Assembly (NCBI GenBank): GCA_015488535.1
Contig: WFNP01000081.1
Location: 1-47,724, forward strand
From: Nitratifractor sp.
Lineage (GTDB): Bacteria; Campylobacterota; Campylobacteria; Campylobacterales; Sulfurovaceae
Reading direction: 5' to 3'
Length of the DNA: 47,724 bases
In this document: positions 1 through 10,000 of the stretch, in pieces
Position numbering within the stretch: the stretch's first letter is position 1
Layout of the letters: every line of letters begins with the position of its first letter
Made by a program: the position numbers and the translations under genes
The notes under the pieces: generated by a model
Told to the model about the DNA's origin: nothing
Database searches by the model: none
What the model saw: only the letters and a program-made list of their open reading frames with translations

Positions 1-111
1 ATTAGAGAACTTATTAAGCACACTTATGCAATAAAGATAAATTCTCAAACTTACCCTCTGAAGCTCTCACCTATTCAGCAAAAACTATACGATGCTTTAA
101 AGAATGATTAA
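1..111 (+). CDS. C-terminal fragment of an unrecognised gene, cut by the window edge
   Basis: Frame 1 is open from the first base to a TAA at 109-111 and encodes 36 residues ending KLSPIQQKLYDALKND. It overlaps the 3' end of the minus-strand acetyltransferase by about 41 bases. The tail is too short to assign. A transposase C-terminus is possible, since the neighbouring acetyltransferase looks cut at this point, but nothing here proves it. Confidence 0.4.
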   Translation: MRELIKHTYAIKINSQTYPLKLSPIQQKLYDALKND

Positions 112-511
112 GATTATTAAAAAGTGGGTGGCTTATCGCGGAAAACAGGAGAGTATCTAATCTTATCTTTTTATATCCCAAACTTTTAGCTTCTAAAATG
201 AGTCTTGCTACAAGTTGCTCTCCTATATGAAGTCCTCTAAACTCTTCATATACAAACAAGCGCTTCATTTCGGCAATATCATCTCCAAACTCTCTTAAAC
301 CAATACCTCCTGCCAATCTTTCATCATATTTTGACAATAAGAATATACCCCTGCTATCCATTGAATATATAGATGAAAAATTGGCAAATTCACTCTCGAT
401 ATTCTGAAATGACAAATCTATACCAAGCCATTTTGTATAATCTTTTGTTATTTTCAAAGCCATAGAAAAATCATCATCTGTAGCACATTGATAAATAACT
501 ATCTCTTTCAT
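71..511 (-). CDS. GNAT family N-acetyltransferase with an aberrant, probably truncated C-terminus
   Basis: This is a 146-residue GNAT-fold protein, predicted to move an acetyl group from acetyl-CoA to an unidentified amine. Residues 60-120 carry the recognisable part: a beta strand with LAGGIGLREF, then MKRLFVYEEFRG and an acetyl-CoA pyrophosphate-binding loop GLHIGEQLVARLI. The line GYKKIRLDTL, normally followed by a helix and an LGF strand, instead runs into about 24 unrelated residues (FSAISHPLFNN onward). The last alpha/beta unit of the fold is therefore missing, and neither alternative frame restores it. A GGAGA ribosome site precedes the ATG. It is the last gene of a thyX - L,D-transpeptidase - GNAT run. 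Activity is doubtful because the missing part normally completes the fold. Confidence 0.75.
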   Translation of the reverse strand: MKEIVIYQCATDDDFSMALKITKDYTKWLGIDLSFQNIESEFANFSSIYSMDSRGIFLLSKYDERLAGGIGLREFGDDIAEMKRLFVYEEFRGLHIGEQLVARLILEAKSLGYKKIRLDTLLFSAISHPLFNNLNHSLKHRIVFAE

Positions 512-527
512 TCTCCATATCTTTATA

Positions 528-2345
528 CTATCTGTGTCTTTCTACATATATTCTAGAGCCTTTTTTCTTGATCGTAATAAGCCTGTTTTTGGGAATTGTA
601 AAACTACTTTTTTTATGTCCGTTCATAGATTCCCATACGATTTGGGCATACATATAGATATCATAAAAAAACATATCTTTGCCATTTTCTCTTGCTGCTG
701 TGAAGTATGTCGTATATACAGGTATTCTCTTTTTTAATACCAACTCAGTTGGTTTGTTGCTATCTAATATATTCTCTATTTTGGATTCACCATAGTTACC
801 TCTTAGATAAGGCAGAAGTGTATCTACCAAATCAAAAGGCTTTTTGATTCTCATACAGCCGGAGCTGAAAACTCTGTATCTGTATCCAAACAGACTCTTG
901 TTATCTGTATCATGAAGATATACAGAGTATCTGTTTGGAAACATAAATTTGACTCTACCAAGAGCATTTTTATCACTTGGAAACTGCACAAAGCGATAAG
1001 GTACTTTTTTATCACTATGCTCATATGAAAAGAGTTTAGGCAAATCCAACTCTACCTCTTGAGCATTTTTTGCATAACTGTTATATACATGGATATCATG
1101 CTTTTTCAAATAATCGGGCTCAATTTTCAATACCGGTATCAAATCTCTTTTTATCAAATTATCCGGTATTGTCCATGTGGGATTGAGTACCAAATAACTC
1201 ATCTGAGCTTTGAATATAGGTGTAGGTCTGTCGATTCTACCTACAATCACATCGCTTTTGAATGCTACTTTATTATTTTTATATAGTCTCATTGCAAATT
1301 CAGGTATATTAATCTCTATACGATTATCTTCTAGTTTATGTGGATAGAGTTTGAGTATTTCAAGTGTAGCAATAATACTTTTTAGATAATAGTCTCTACT
1401 TTTATTGAGATAAAATATTGTTTTATTATCTATATAATCACCCTGCTTTATATTCATTCTTCTTTTAAAGCTCATTACAGCTTTGGATAATCTTCTGTCA
1501 TAATCATTATCCACTCTGGCACTTTTTGGATAATCTCCAAAAAATTTAAGCAATCGTTTTATCTGGGATATCCTGTAATCACTACTTCCTCTTCTGAGTG
1601 TTTTGCCATCATTTATTTTTCCAAATTTTGGCATTCTGCGATATTTGGAAAGCATATTTATCAAATCTATGTATCTATGCTCATAAGGCACAGCACTGTT
1701 TAACATCTCTTTTATTTGATGATTTTTTATAGCACTGTATATAGTGTTTACAGATGGCATAGGTCTTGGATTTATCTCCCATGATGCACGGACATCTTTT
1801 TTGCTTTTTAGACTCTTGAGCTTTTGTTTGACCAAATCCCAGTCAGTATCTCCATCTGTCAGAAAATACAAAAGTTTCAAATAACTATCTGTCATCAAGA
1901 CATCGAGTCTGGCTTTGGCTATATCAATATTAGACTTATCTATCGCACCATTATCTATACTGAATGAGAGATATTTGATATCTTTTCTGTTCAGGTTTTT
2001 GCCAAGATAGTTGAAGTATGGATTATCCAGAGCTTTTAAGAGTTGTGAAAAGTTTTTACTGTTACTCTCTCCTACCCAAAACGGTGCATTTTTATTGAGT
2101 TGATAGAGTGTTTTTATTTCATCTTTGAAAGAGCTTTTGAGCTTGTTATTGATAGTATTTACAATTTCACTGTTTATTCTTGAACTTGTATTACCTTGCT
2201 CACTCTGCTGTGAATTATGATAATTGTAATTTACAGGATCAGTAGCATTATCTATATTTAAGACTCCATATCCAAATCCCTGTGCCAACAAATTGGAATG
2301 ACTCAATGTCAATTCAAGCAGTGCGATACTCAAAAATCGTTTCAA
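528..2345 (-). CDS. L,D-transpeptidase (YkuD domain, YcbB-like architecture), SSGC variant
   Basis: Predicted periplasmic peptidoglycan cross-linking enzyme of 605 residues that would join stem peptides through a catalytic cysteine. A signal peptide of about 22 residues ends near LLAQ. It is followed by a long scaffold region, a peptidoglycan-binding-like helical unit near residues 253-320, and a YkuD catalytic domain at about 345-510. The catalytic His478 (LHDT) and Cys497 have the usual spacing, but the normal SHGC motif reads SSGC. The start is a TTG overlapping the thyX stop (ATTGA), which implies translational coupling. A paralogue with canonical SHGC lies at 38778-40799. The family call is firm; whether it makes cross-links or processes them is not visible. 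Confidence 0.88.
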   Translation of the reverse strand: MKRFLSIALLELTLSHSNLLAQGFGYGVLNIDNATDPVNYNYHNSQQSEQGNTSSRINSEIVNTINNKLKSSFKDEIKTLYQLNKNAPFWVGESNSKNFSQLLKALDNPYFNYLGKNLNRKDIKYLSFSIDNGAIDKSNIDIAKARLDVLMTDSYLKLLYFLTDGDTDWDLVKQKLKSLKSKKDVRASWEINPRPMPSVNTIYSAIKNHQIKEMLNSAVPYEHRYIDLINMLSKYRRMPKFGKINDGKTLRRGSSDYRISQIKRLLKFFGDYPKSARVDNDYDRRLSKAVMSFKRRMNIKQGDYIDNKTIFYLNKSRDYYLKSIIATLEILKLYPHKLEDNRIEINIPEFAMRLYKNNKVAFKSDVIVGRIDRPTPIFKAQMSYLVLNPTWTIPDNLIKRDLIPVLKIEPDYLKKHDIHVYNSYAKNAQEVELDLPKLFSYEHSDKKVPYRFVQFPSDKNALGRVKFMFPNRYSVYLHDTDNKSLFGYRYRVFSSGCMRIKKPFDLVDTLLPYLRGNYGESKIENILDSNKPTELVLKKRIPVYTTYFTAARENGKDMFFYDIYMYAQIVWESMNGHKKSSFTIPKNRLITIKKKGSRIYVERHR

Positions 2346-2965
2346 TTTTCATCCTTGCTGATACACTCATCAAAGAGATACTGATGAGACTTGGGAAGCT
2401 CTTGATATATTGTATGAGCCAATCTTCTAATCTCCCACAATGCACTTTTTGAGCTTCTAAGAGCCAGAAAGTTTTGCAGACTTCTTGCATTGATTGTCCA
2501 TGTAAGCTCTGTTTTATAGCATTCAGGCAGAGCAAATTTTGCAATATCATTGGATATTCCTCTTTTTAGCAACTCCTGGATACCGTTTAATGCCCTGATT
2601 GAAGCTCTATCTACAGACTCATTGCCTGTCAAGACAATAAACTTTTCAGCTCCACTGAAATCATCTTCATCAAAAGGTTCTGTATTTTTAAGCTCTTTTA
2701 GCGTATATCGTGTGCTTTTTACACTCAAACTTGCCATTCTGTGCCTTGCAAGTTCTTGAAGCAATGCTCTTGATATACCGCTTATATAAAATGTATATAC
2801 CAGATGCTCAAGAGTAGAGGAGTGTTTGTATTTGTTGCCTACTCTGTCAATCAATGCTCTGTCTTTATCTCCTCCGTTATCACTCTTGTCAAAACTCTGC
2901 CAACAAGTCCTGATAGCATGAGAGCAAACCTCCAAAGGAGTATGATGCAGTAACTCTACTTCCAT
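2342..2965 (-). CDS. thyX: FAD-dependent thymidylate synthase ThyX
   Basis: Makes dTMP from dUMP with methylene-tetrahydrofolate and NADPH through a flavin, the alternative to ThyA. The 207-residue length is usual. The family signature RHR-x7-S is present as RHRMASLSVKS (Arg74-His75-Arg76, Ser84), followed by STRY. The N-terminal part EVCSHAIRTCWQS and the helix TLEHLVYTFYISG are also typical. It is the first gene of a minus-strand run with an L,D-transpeptidase and a GNAT gene, and it is divergent from dgt across a 125-base intergenic region. Pairing ThyX with the dGTPase next door places two dNTP-pool genes back to back. Confidence 0.95.
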   Translation of the reverse strand: MEVELLHHTPLEVCSHAIRTCWQSFDKSDNGGDKDRALIDRVGNKYKHSSTLEHLVYTFYISGISRALLQELARHRMASLSVKSTRYTLKELKNTEPFDEDDFSGAEKFIVLTGNESVDRASIRALNGIQELLKRGISNDIAKFALPECYKTELTWTINARSLQNFLALRSSKSALWEIRRLAHTIYQELPKSHQYLFDECISKDEN

Positions 2966-3003
2966 AATTTATGCCTTTATATACTCTTCAATAATCTTTT
3001 TAT

Positions 3004-3025
3004 CCAATAACCAATATACTAACAA
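3004..3025. repeat. Degenerate 7-8 base tandem repeat (CYAATAYA type), copy 1
   Basis: The thyX-dgt intergenic region reads CCAATAA, CCAATATA, CTAACAA in tandem. The same unit family, with the shared string ATCCAATAACCAATA, recurs at 19003-19037, and a close relative lies at 21305-21341. Function unknown. Confidence 0.4.
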
Positions 3026-3043
3026 AGCAATAAGATATTTGTT

Positions 3044-3049
3044 TATAAT
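3044..3049 (+). promoter_or_regulatory. Putative -10 box for dgt
   Basis: TATAAT preceded by GTT, 41 bases upstream of the GTG start of dgt. No convincing -35 box is visible, which is usual for Campylobacterota sigma-70 promoters. Confidence 0.4.
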
Positions 3050-3090
3050 GATATCATATCATCTAAACGCTATCATAACAAAGGATAAAA

Positions 3091-4200
3091 GTGCGAGCTA
3101 CTGATAGATTTTACAGTTTTGAAGCAGATTTTAGAGATCCATTCTCCAGAGACAGAGACAGAATAATTCACTGTGGTTCTTTTAGAAGACTTGAGTATAA
3201 AACCCAGGTATTTCTCAACCACGAAGGAGATTATTTCAGAACAAGACTCACTCACTCTTTGGAGGTGAGCCAAATAGCCAGAACACTTGGTCGCTCTTTG
3301 GGACTCAATGAAACACTGTGCGAAGCTATAGCTTTGGCTCATGATTTGGGACACACTCCATTTGGACATATAGGCGGAGATACACTTGATGAATTACTCA
3401 AAAGTGATGGCAGAGTAAATGGATTTGAGCATAATTTTCAATCTTTTAGAGTATTGAGCAAACTTGAAAAGAGATACAAAGGATTTGACGGACTCAATCT
3501 CACCTATGCTACATTAGAGGGTGTATTAAAGCATTCATATCCATACAAAAAGCCATTTTTCCCTGAATGGATAGAAGAGCATTTCAATCTAGACAGACAC
3601 CCATCTATGGAGGCGATGGTAGTAGATAGTGCAGATGAGATAGCCTATACCAGCCATGATATAGATGATGGCATTAAGTATGGATTGATAGATTTTGAGA
3701 CTCTTGATGATGAGCCTATTATCAAAAGAGTTGTAAAAATGGTCAAAGAAGAGGGAATAGATAGAAAAGATGATATATATCGCCACCGCTTTGTTGCTGC
3801 ACTAATCAAACTGCTTGTAGAAGATTTTATCAAACACTCATTTTCAAAAGTAAGAAAGTATCATACAAAAGATGAACCTTTGTGCAGTTTTATACCGGCA
3901 GATGAGCCAATACCTGCAACATTTTCAAAAGAGATAAGGTTTGAATTAAAACGATTAAAGAGTCTTCTTTTCAAAAAACTATACAGGCACGAAAAGATAG
4001 CTACCAAAATGTATTCGGGTAAAGAGTGTGTAAAAGCACTCTATACAGCCTTTAACAGTGATATGGATCTGTTACCTGAATCCAAAAAAGAGATGATAAA
4101 AGATGAAAATATAAAAAGAGTCATATCTGATTATATTGCATCTATGACAGATAGATATGCAATGAAAATATATCATGAATTATACGGTTACAGACTTTAG
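3091..4200 (+). CDS. dgt: Deoxyguanosinetriphosphate triphosphohydrolase-like protein (HD domain)
   Basis: Cleaves dNTPs (dGTP in the named family) to the deoxynucleoside and triphosphate, adjusting the dNTP pool. The 369-residue protein has the type-1 dGTPase N-terminus, with an RDRDRIIHCGSFRRLEYKTQ segment. The metal-binding HD set follows: His55 in RLTHSLEVSQ, then His84-Asp85 in AHDLGHTPFGH, and a distal Asp in SADEIAYTSHD. Start is GTG, with AAAGGA seven bases upstream. The length is shorter than E. coli Dgt and matches the broad bacterial dGTPase-like group, so the true substrate may not be dGTP alone. Confidence 0.9.
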   Translation: MRATDRFYSFEADFRDPFSRDRDRIIHCGSFRRLEYKTQVFLNHEGDYFRTRLTHSLEVSQIARTLGRSLGLNETLCEAIALAHDLGHTPFGHIGGDTLDELLKSDGRVNGFEHNFQSFRVLSKLEKRYKGFDGLNLTYATLEGVLKHSYPYKKPFFPEWIEEHFNLDRHPSMEAMVVDSADEIAYTSHDIDDGIKYGLIDFETLDDEPIIKRVVKMVKEEGIDRKDDIYRHRFVAALIKLLVEDFIKHSFSKVRKYHTKDEPLCSFIPADEPIPATFSKEIRFELKRLKSLLFKKLYRHEKIATKMYSGKECVKALYTAFNSDMDLLPESKKEMIKDENIKRVISDYIASMTDRYAMKIYHELYGYRL

Positions 4201-4201
4201 A

Positions 4202-5086
4202 ATGGAAAATATTGGAAGAGGCAGAGTTATATTCTATCTGCTGATGTTTTTTGCAATGATGGGATGGGGTGCATCGTGGGTGCATGTGAAATATCTGAGC
4301 GGATATATGCAGATACACGAAATCATATTTTATCGTTACCTTATCACTGCTGTGAGTATGATACCTGTACTATTTGCTATGAAAATACCTTTCAAAATTT
4401 CTCTGAAAGAGGTTCTGTATATATCAATTGCATCTGTCATAATGATTGTATATACATGGCTATTTATAGCGGGGACAAAACTTGGTACCGCAGGTTTGGG
4501 AGGTGCGTTTGTAACGACACTGATACCTATTATGACATTTGTATTATCTGCTGCATTGGGTAGAAAAAAGATATCTCTTACAGATACATCCGCCCTGATA
4601 TTGGGTGCGATAGGTGTGCTCACAATACTGAATATATGGTCTTTTGATGCAAGAGATATATTCAGATTAGAAAACCTGTACTTCGTAACAGCGGCTCTCT
4701 CATGGGCAGTATTGACGATATTTGGAGGTGGTATAACACGCAGAGTCAATCCTATGAGTTACAGTTTCTATCTCTATCTGATTGTTGCAATTATAGAAGG
4801 GCTTTTCTTGACAGATTTCAATACGCATATTACAAAACTAAATAGTGCCGTATATATCAACATCTTTATGTTGGCAATAATCAGCACCACATTTGCCACA
4901 TCTGTCTATTTTACAGGTGCCAAAAAGATAGGGGCGGACAAAGCGAGTAGTTTTACATTTTTAGTCCCATTCAGTGCAATAGGCTTGAGTGCTCTGTTTT
5001 TGGGTGAAGAGATAAGCTTCGGTATGATTATCGGGACAATTATGGCACTTGGTGCCGTAAAAATTTTAAACAAGAAGAGATACTGA
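4202..5086 (+). CDS. EamA/DMT-family transporter
   Basis: Inner-membrane protein of 294 residues with about ten hydrophobic segments arranged as two EamA repeats. The first repeat begins near FFAMMGWGASWVHVKYLSG, and the second ends with FLVPFSAIGLSALFLGEEIS, a typical DMT helix 9 signature. Such proteins usually export metabolites or amino acids; the substrate cannot be told. An in-frame ATG lies at 4175 inside dgt, but the ATG at 4202, directly after the dgt stop, gives the normal N-terminus and is preferred. It is probably co-transcribed with dgt and ends at the terminator at 5137. Confidence 0.88.
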   Translation: MENIGRGRVIFYLLMFFAMMGWGASWVHVKYLSGYMQIHEIIFYRYLITAVSMIPVLFAMKIPFKISLKEVLYISIASVIMIVYTWLFIAGTKLGTAGLGGAFVTTLIPIMTFVLSAALGRKKISLTDTSALILGAIGVLTILNIWSFDARDIFRLENLYFVTAALSWAVLTIFGGGITRRVNPMSYSFYLYLIVAIIEGLFLTDFNTHITKLNSAVYINIFMLAIISTTFATSVYFTGAKKIGADKASSFTFLVPFSAIGLSALFLGEEISFGMIIGTIMALGAVKILNKKRY

Positions 5087-5136
5087 CTGAGCTTAATAAC
5101 ATTATGTAGTCGGCATTCAACCGATATATATGATAT

Positions 5137-5168
5137 AAAAAAGATGAGAATTTATTCTCATCTTTTTT
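5137..5168. terminator. Bidirectional rho-independent terminator
   Basis: A perfect stem AAAAAGATGAGAA / TTCTCATCTTTTT with a four-base TTTA loop, flanked by an A-run on the left and a T-run on the right. It sits between the convergent EamA gene and the STAS gene, so it can serve both. Confidence 0.85.
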
Positions 5169-5204
5169 AAAATTTCAGCCCAAAAATAAAATCTAAAATA
5201 TTAG

Positions 5205-5594
5205 CTACTTTGACATTATCCATCTATAAGCTTCATCATAATCTCTAAAAAACTTCATTTCACCTTTTGTCAAGTGAGACATTGATTTTACACTCCACTT
5301 TTCCCACTTTTCATCACCTACTACTGACATTTTGTCAAAAGAATCTTTTATCTCCATTCCAAATTTAAAGTCATCAAATGCCGCTTCAAGCTCCCAGCCC
5401 TCAAAATCTCTCATATCAACGACTATATCGAACTCTTTTTCACATGCTGCCGATATAGCTCTTTCTATGACAGGTATCATTACCTCATAATCCTCATGAG
5501 TCAATTTACCATACATATCAATTTCAACGATAAATTTATCATCAATATTTTTTATCTCTATTCCTACGCCTCTTGTGCTGATTTCTATTGACAT
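5205..5594 (-). CDS. SpoIIAA-like STAS/SEC14 domain protein
   Basis: A 129-residue single-domain protein of the SpoIIAA-like family (PF11964 type). The pattern is an N-terminal strand pair (IVEIDMYGKLTHEDYEVMIP), a helix, the strand FDIVVDMRDFEGWELEA, and a C-terminal region with MSVVGDEKWEKW and FRDYDEAYRWI. These strings are characteristic of the family. The protein should be cytosolic; no enzymatic residues are known, and a role in lipid or signal binding is only a family guess. It lies 9 bases downstream of the DUF3300 gene and probably shares its transcript. Confidence 0.85.
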   Translation of the reverse strand: MSIEISTRGVGIEIKNIDDKFIVEIDMYGKLTHEDYEVMIPVIERAISAACEKEFDIVVDMRDFEGWELEAAFDDFKFGMEIKDSFDKMSVVGDEKWEKWSVKSMSHLTKGEMKFFRDYDEAYRWIMSK

Positions 5595-5603
5595 GTTTTC
5601 TCC

Positions 5604-6980
5604 TTATCTGTGTCTTAATCCACTAACAGAAGGTTTCGAAATCCTTGGAGGGTGGCTGATATGCTTCAATTGAGGCATAGGCCGGGATATATTTGTAGGT
5701 AATTTTATCTCTCTTCTTGGGACGGCAGGACGACTAACTTTTGGTTTGATTGTTACAGGGTGTATCTCCCGTTTGAGTGAATGAGTCGGTTTTACAGCTT
5801 TATTTATATATTTGCTTTTCCTCATCTTTTTTGTAACTCTATCTCTTTTGAAATCACGACTTTTGTCTAAAGCATTTTTTTGAATATTGGCTTTCTTGAT
5901 TTTTTTATTTATTTTGTCACTATTTTTGAGTAAATTTTGTCTCTCTTTATCAAGATTTATACCCTTATTATTCAACTCTTTTTTTATATTTTCCCTTTTT
6001 AAATTGCGAATTTTATCATTTGGCTTTGTACTGCTACCTATAATATTACTTTTATTGATATTTCTATTTATACCCGTGTATTTTGGATTTTTTACTCTCA
6101 GATTCTGTTTCCATGAAGCTCTTTTAGCACTAATATCCAATTTTTTATGGATATTTATTTCATTGTGTTTGTGTATATTAATATTTATATCATGATGATG
6201 CCAATCCCAATGACTCCATAGACAGTGAGTTGCTATTATGGCAGCTCCAAAGCCTATAATTTTTCCAACAGCACTAAGATGATGTGGATGATAATAATAT
6301 GGTGGGTATGCTGGATACCACCAATCTCCATATATTATCATTGGATCATAATATGGAATATAAACAACTTCTGGATTTGCCGGTTGAATCTCTATTATTG
6401 TTGTATTGTTATTTTCCACTGTTTTTGAGCCAGATGATACATTATTTATAACCACCTTCTGCTCTTTTGTATTTTTTAAATTTCCTGCCTCTTTTGCTTT
6501 GCGTCTAAGCTTTTGGATTGTATCCATTACTGCATCTGGGTCTTCTAAAAACATATCTCCAAGTGATTTGACCCAATCAGGATTTTTACTCATCATCTCC
6601 AAAACCTGAGGAAAAGCCACCAAAGAAGCCACACTCGAATCCCATGTTTTATCAGATACAGCTTTTACAGCTTCATCACCTTTCATTTTTGGATGCTCTT
6701 TTGACCACTTTGATGCCTCCATCACCTGATTTGGATATGTTGATGCCATTAATAATTGAGCTAATAGTGAATCTGGATACAAAGCTACTGGAGCCAATGC
6801 CTGGTCAAGTTGTTCTTGGGTAAATTTGACTTGATTTTGAGTAGAAGCAGGAGTATTATTCGTTATATTTTGCTCCTCCTGTGTTGGAGTAGTATTACTA
6901 TTTACAGAAGTGTTGGTTTCTACTGCCTGTAAATAAAATCCCATTGCAACCATCGATATAACTGATGTAATCCTCTTCAT
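5604..6980 (-). CDS. DUF3300 domain-containing envelope protein
   Basis: 458 residues. A short N-terminal hydrophobic stretch (ISMVAMGFYLQAV) suggests a secretion signal, followed by a Thr/Asn-rich linker. The DUF3300 domain runs from about residue 50 to 250 and opens with LDQALAPVALYPDSLLAQLL, the family hallmark. It continues through SKNPDWVKSLGDMFLEDPDAV and the Pro/Tyr-rich NPEVVYIPYYDP and YPPYYYHPHH. Histidine clusters (HHHDININIHKH) follow. The last 180 residues are strongly basic and repetitive (many Lys, Arg, Asn), which suggests binding to an anionic surface. The molecular function of DUF3300 is unknown. Confidence 0.88.
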   Translation of the reverse strand: MKRITSVISMVAMGFYLQAVETNTSVNSNTTPTQEEQNITNNTPASTQNQVKFTQEQLDQALAPVALYPDSLLAQLLMASTYPNQVMEASKWSKEHPKMKGDEAVKAVSDKTWDSSVASLVAFPQVLEMMSKNPDWVKSLGDMFLEDPDAVMDTIQKLRRKAKEAGNLKNTKEQKVVINNVSSGSKTVENNNTTIIEIQPANPEVVYIPYYDPMIIYGDWWYPAYPPYYYHPHHLSAVGKIIGFGAAIIATHCLWSHWDWHHHDININIHKHNEINIHKKLDISAKRASWKQNLRVKNPKYTGINRNINKSNIIGSSTKPNDKIRNLKRENIKKELNNKGINLDKERQNLLKNSDKINKKIKKANIQKNALDKSRDFKRDRVTKKMRKSKYINKAVKPTHSLKREIHPVTIKPKVSRPAVPRREIKLPTNISRPMPQLKHISHPPRISKPSVSGLRHR

Positions 6981-7098
6981 CTTCTGTATCCTTTCAAAAT
7001 TACAATTATTGATTTATTATCAGTATATCTATCATTTCTTTATTTTTTGCTTTTATTATTTTTGAAAATCTCAATGAAACTTAACATAAGGTCAATTA

Positions 7099-10000
7099 TT
7101 ATTCCCTGCTCCACTCATTGCTCAAAGCTTCTGCTTGTTGCATTACCATTTTGATCGCTTCTATCTGTTTGTCAGGAGGATATTTGTAGCGTCTTAGAAT
7201 AATGCGTATTATATTACGCATTTTGGCTCTAACACTCTCTCTTTTTTGCCAATCTACACTGACAGAATTTCTCAGCTTCTGCGTCAATTCGACAGCAATT
7301 TTTTTAAGTGTCTCATCTCCCATCTCTCTCAGTGCCGATTCATTCTCCGCCAATGCATCATAAAATGCCAACTCATCAAAGTTTAGCCCTAACTCCTCTC
7401 CTTTTTTGTTAGCCTCAGCAAACTCTTTTGCCATTGCTATAAGCTCTTCTATCACCTGTGCAGTCTCAATGGCTCTGTTGTGATACTGCGTAAGGGTTGC
7501 TTGGAGTCTGTCGCTAAACCTCTTCTCTTTGACGACATTGGTTCGCATTTTCGTTTTGATCTCGTTTTTGAGTAGGCGTTCCAAGAGTTCCACAGCGAGA
7601 TTTTTATACTGCATATGTTTGACATCTTCCAAAAACTCATCAGAGAGTATGCCTATGTTTGGCTTCTTGAGACCTACCAAAGAGAATATATCCTCTACCC
7701 CCTCAGAAACTACGGCATTATCGATAATCTGTTTGATAGCAATATTAGGGTCTTTTTTTTGAAGTTTTGGCTGTGAAGCTTTTACCATTACCGCTTTGAC
7801 CGCCTGGAAAAAGGCAATTTCTTCTTTATATTTTTGTGCTTCATCGAGTGTGCCACATAAACTGTAGGCTTTTGAGAGTGCCAGAACCTCATCCATATAC
7901 CGTTTTTTGCCCTCTTCAAGCCCTAGTATATGGTTTGCAGCTGGAGCGAGTAGCTCATGAGCTTTGGTTTGAAACTCGGAGTAATCAAAGCCATGATAGA
8001 GATTACGCACAATTTCCAAGCGTTTGAGCATCTCGCTGAGTGCTTCGTTTGCATCTATTGTGCCTCTGCCCTTGCCTCCGGCGTTGGTGTAGGTTTTGAG
8101 GGCGAGTTTGAGTTCGTTGGCGATACCGATATAGTCCACGACAAGTCCGCCTTTTTTGTCTTTAAATACACGATTGACTCTGGCGATGGCTTGCATGAGG
8201 TTGTGTGAGCGCATCGGTTTGTCGATATACATCGTATGCACACACGGCGCATCAAAACCAGTCAGCCACATATCACGAACGATAACGAGTTTGAGTTCAT
8301 CTTCTGGGTTTTTGAAGCGTTTTTCAATACCCTCTTTTACCTTTTTTGAGTAGATATGCTTTTGGAGCCTTTTATCATCCGAAGCAGAGCCGGTCATGAT
8401 GATCTTGATAGCCCCTTTCATAGGGTCGTCACTGTGCCACTGCGGACGCAGGGCGATAATGGCATCGTAAAGCTCCACGGCTATCTGTCTGCTCATTGCC
8501 ACGATCATCCCTTTGCCCTCTATCGTCGCCGTTCTCTGCTCAAAATGCTCTACCAAATCTTTAGCTACCTGCTTGATGCGTGGCTTTGAGCCTACCAGCT
8601 TCTCCAGTGCCGACCATTTACTCTTGAATTTCTCTCTATCTGAGAGTTCCTCATCCTCTACAAGTTCGTTAATCTCTTCATCTATCTTTTTAAGTACCGT
8701 AGCGTCAAGGTCAAGTTTGGCAAGTCTGCTCTCATAATAAATTGGCACCGTCGCACCGTCTGCTACCGCATCCTCTATATCGTAGATAGAGATATACTCC
8801 CCAAATACCGCTTGTGTGCTTTTATCTTCACTCTCTATCGGCGTTCCGGTAAAGCCGATAAATGTCGCATTTGGCACGGCGTCTCTTAGATGTTGAGCGT
8901 AGCCGTATTTGAACTTGCCACTCTCTTTGTCCAGCATCGCCTCAAATCCATACTGGCTTCTGTGTGCCTCATCGGCTATGACGACGATATTATCTCTATT
9001 GCTCAAAAGTGGGAACTTCTCCTCCCCCTCTTTGAGTGAAAACTTCTGAATGGTCGTAAAGATAATACCGCCGGATGGTTTGTTGTGTAGTATCTCTCGT
9101 AACTTCTCCACACTCTCTATCCGCACCGGTTTTTGCCCCAAAAGCATTTGAGCTGAGGAGAAGATCTCAAAAAGTTGTCCATCGAGATCTTTTCTGTCAG
9201 TTACGACAAGCAGTGTGGGGTTTTTCATCTTGGGATGTTTGGTGAGTTTACCTGCAAAACACGCCATAGAGATCGACTTGCCGCTTCCTTGGGTATGCCA
9301 CACGACACCCCCGCGTCTTGAACCGCTCAAAGAGGCTTGCACGACCGAATCCACCGCCCCTCTTACAGCATGGAACTGATGATAAGCGGCTATCTTTTTG
9401 ATAATCTGCTTACCGTCATCTTCAAAAAGGATAAAGTTTTGTAGATAATCCAGTAGCAGTGTTCTATCAAAAAAGCCTTTGATAAGCGTTTGCAGTTCAT
9501 ACTCCAACTGCGGTTTGTCGCTCTCATCCTTGATAGTCCTCCAGTGCATAAATCGCTCTTGTGTAGCAGTGAGTGAGCCGATGCGTGCATTGATACCATC
9601 AGAGATAATGAGTGCTTCGTTATAGACAAACAGATCCTCTATCTCCTCTTTGTAGGTTTGGAGTTGGTTGTAGGCTTTGAAAATATCGGCGTTCTCATCG
9701 GCAGGATTTTTTAGCTCCAGCACCGCTATTGGCAAACCGTTGATAAATACCACCACATCGGGTCGTCTGTTGCCTTTGGTACCTTTGACGGTAAATTGAT
9801 TTACCACCAAAAAGTCGTTGTTGTTTGGGTTTTGAAAGTCGATGAGCTTGACAACATCGCCACGGCTTTCATCATCGCTTTTGACCTCTACCGGTATGCC
9901 TTGAAGCAGCATTTCATGAAATGCACGGTTGTTTTGAATGAGAGAGGGGTGTTCCGGCTTTTGGAGGATATGGAGTGCTTCATCGATGGCACTTTGCGGG

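Noticed and set aside
4175-4201. Earlier ATG for the EamA transporter
   Set aside because: It falls inside dgt, and the ATG at 4202 gives the normal membrane-protein start.
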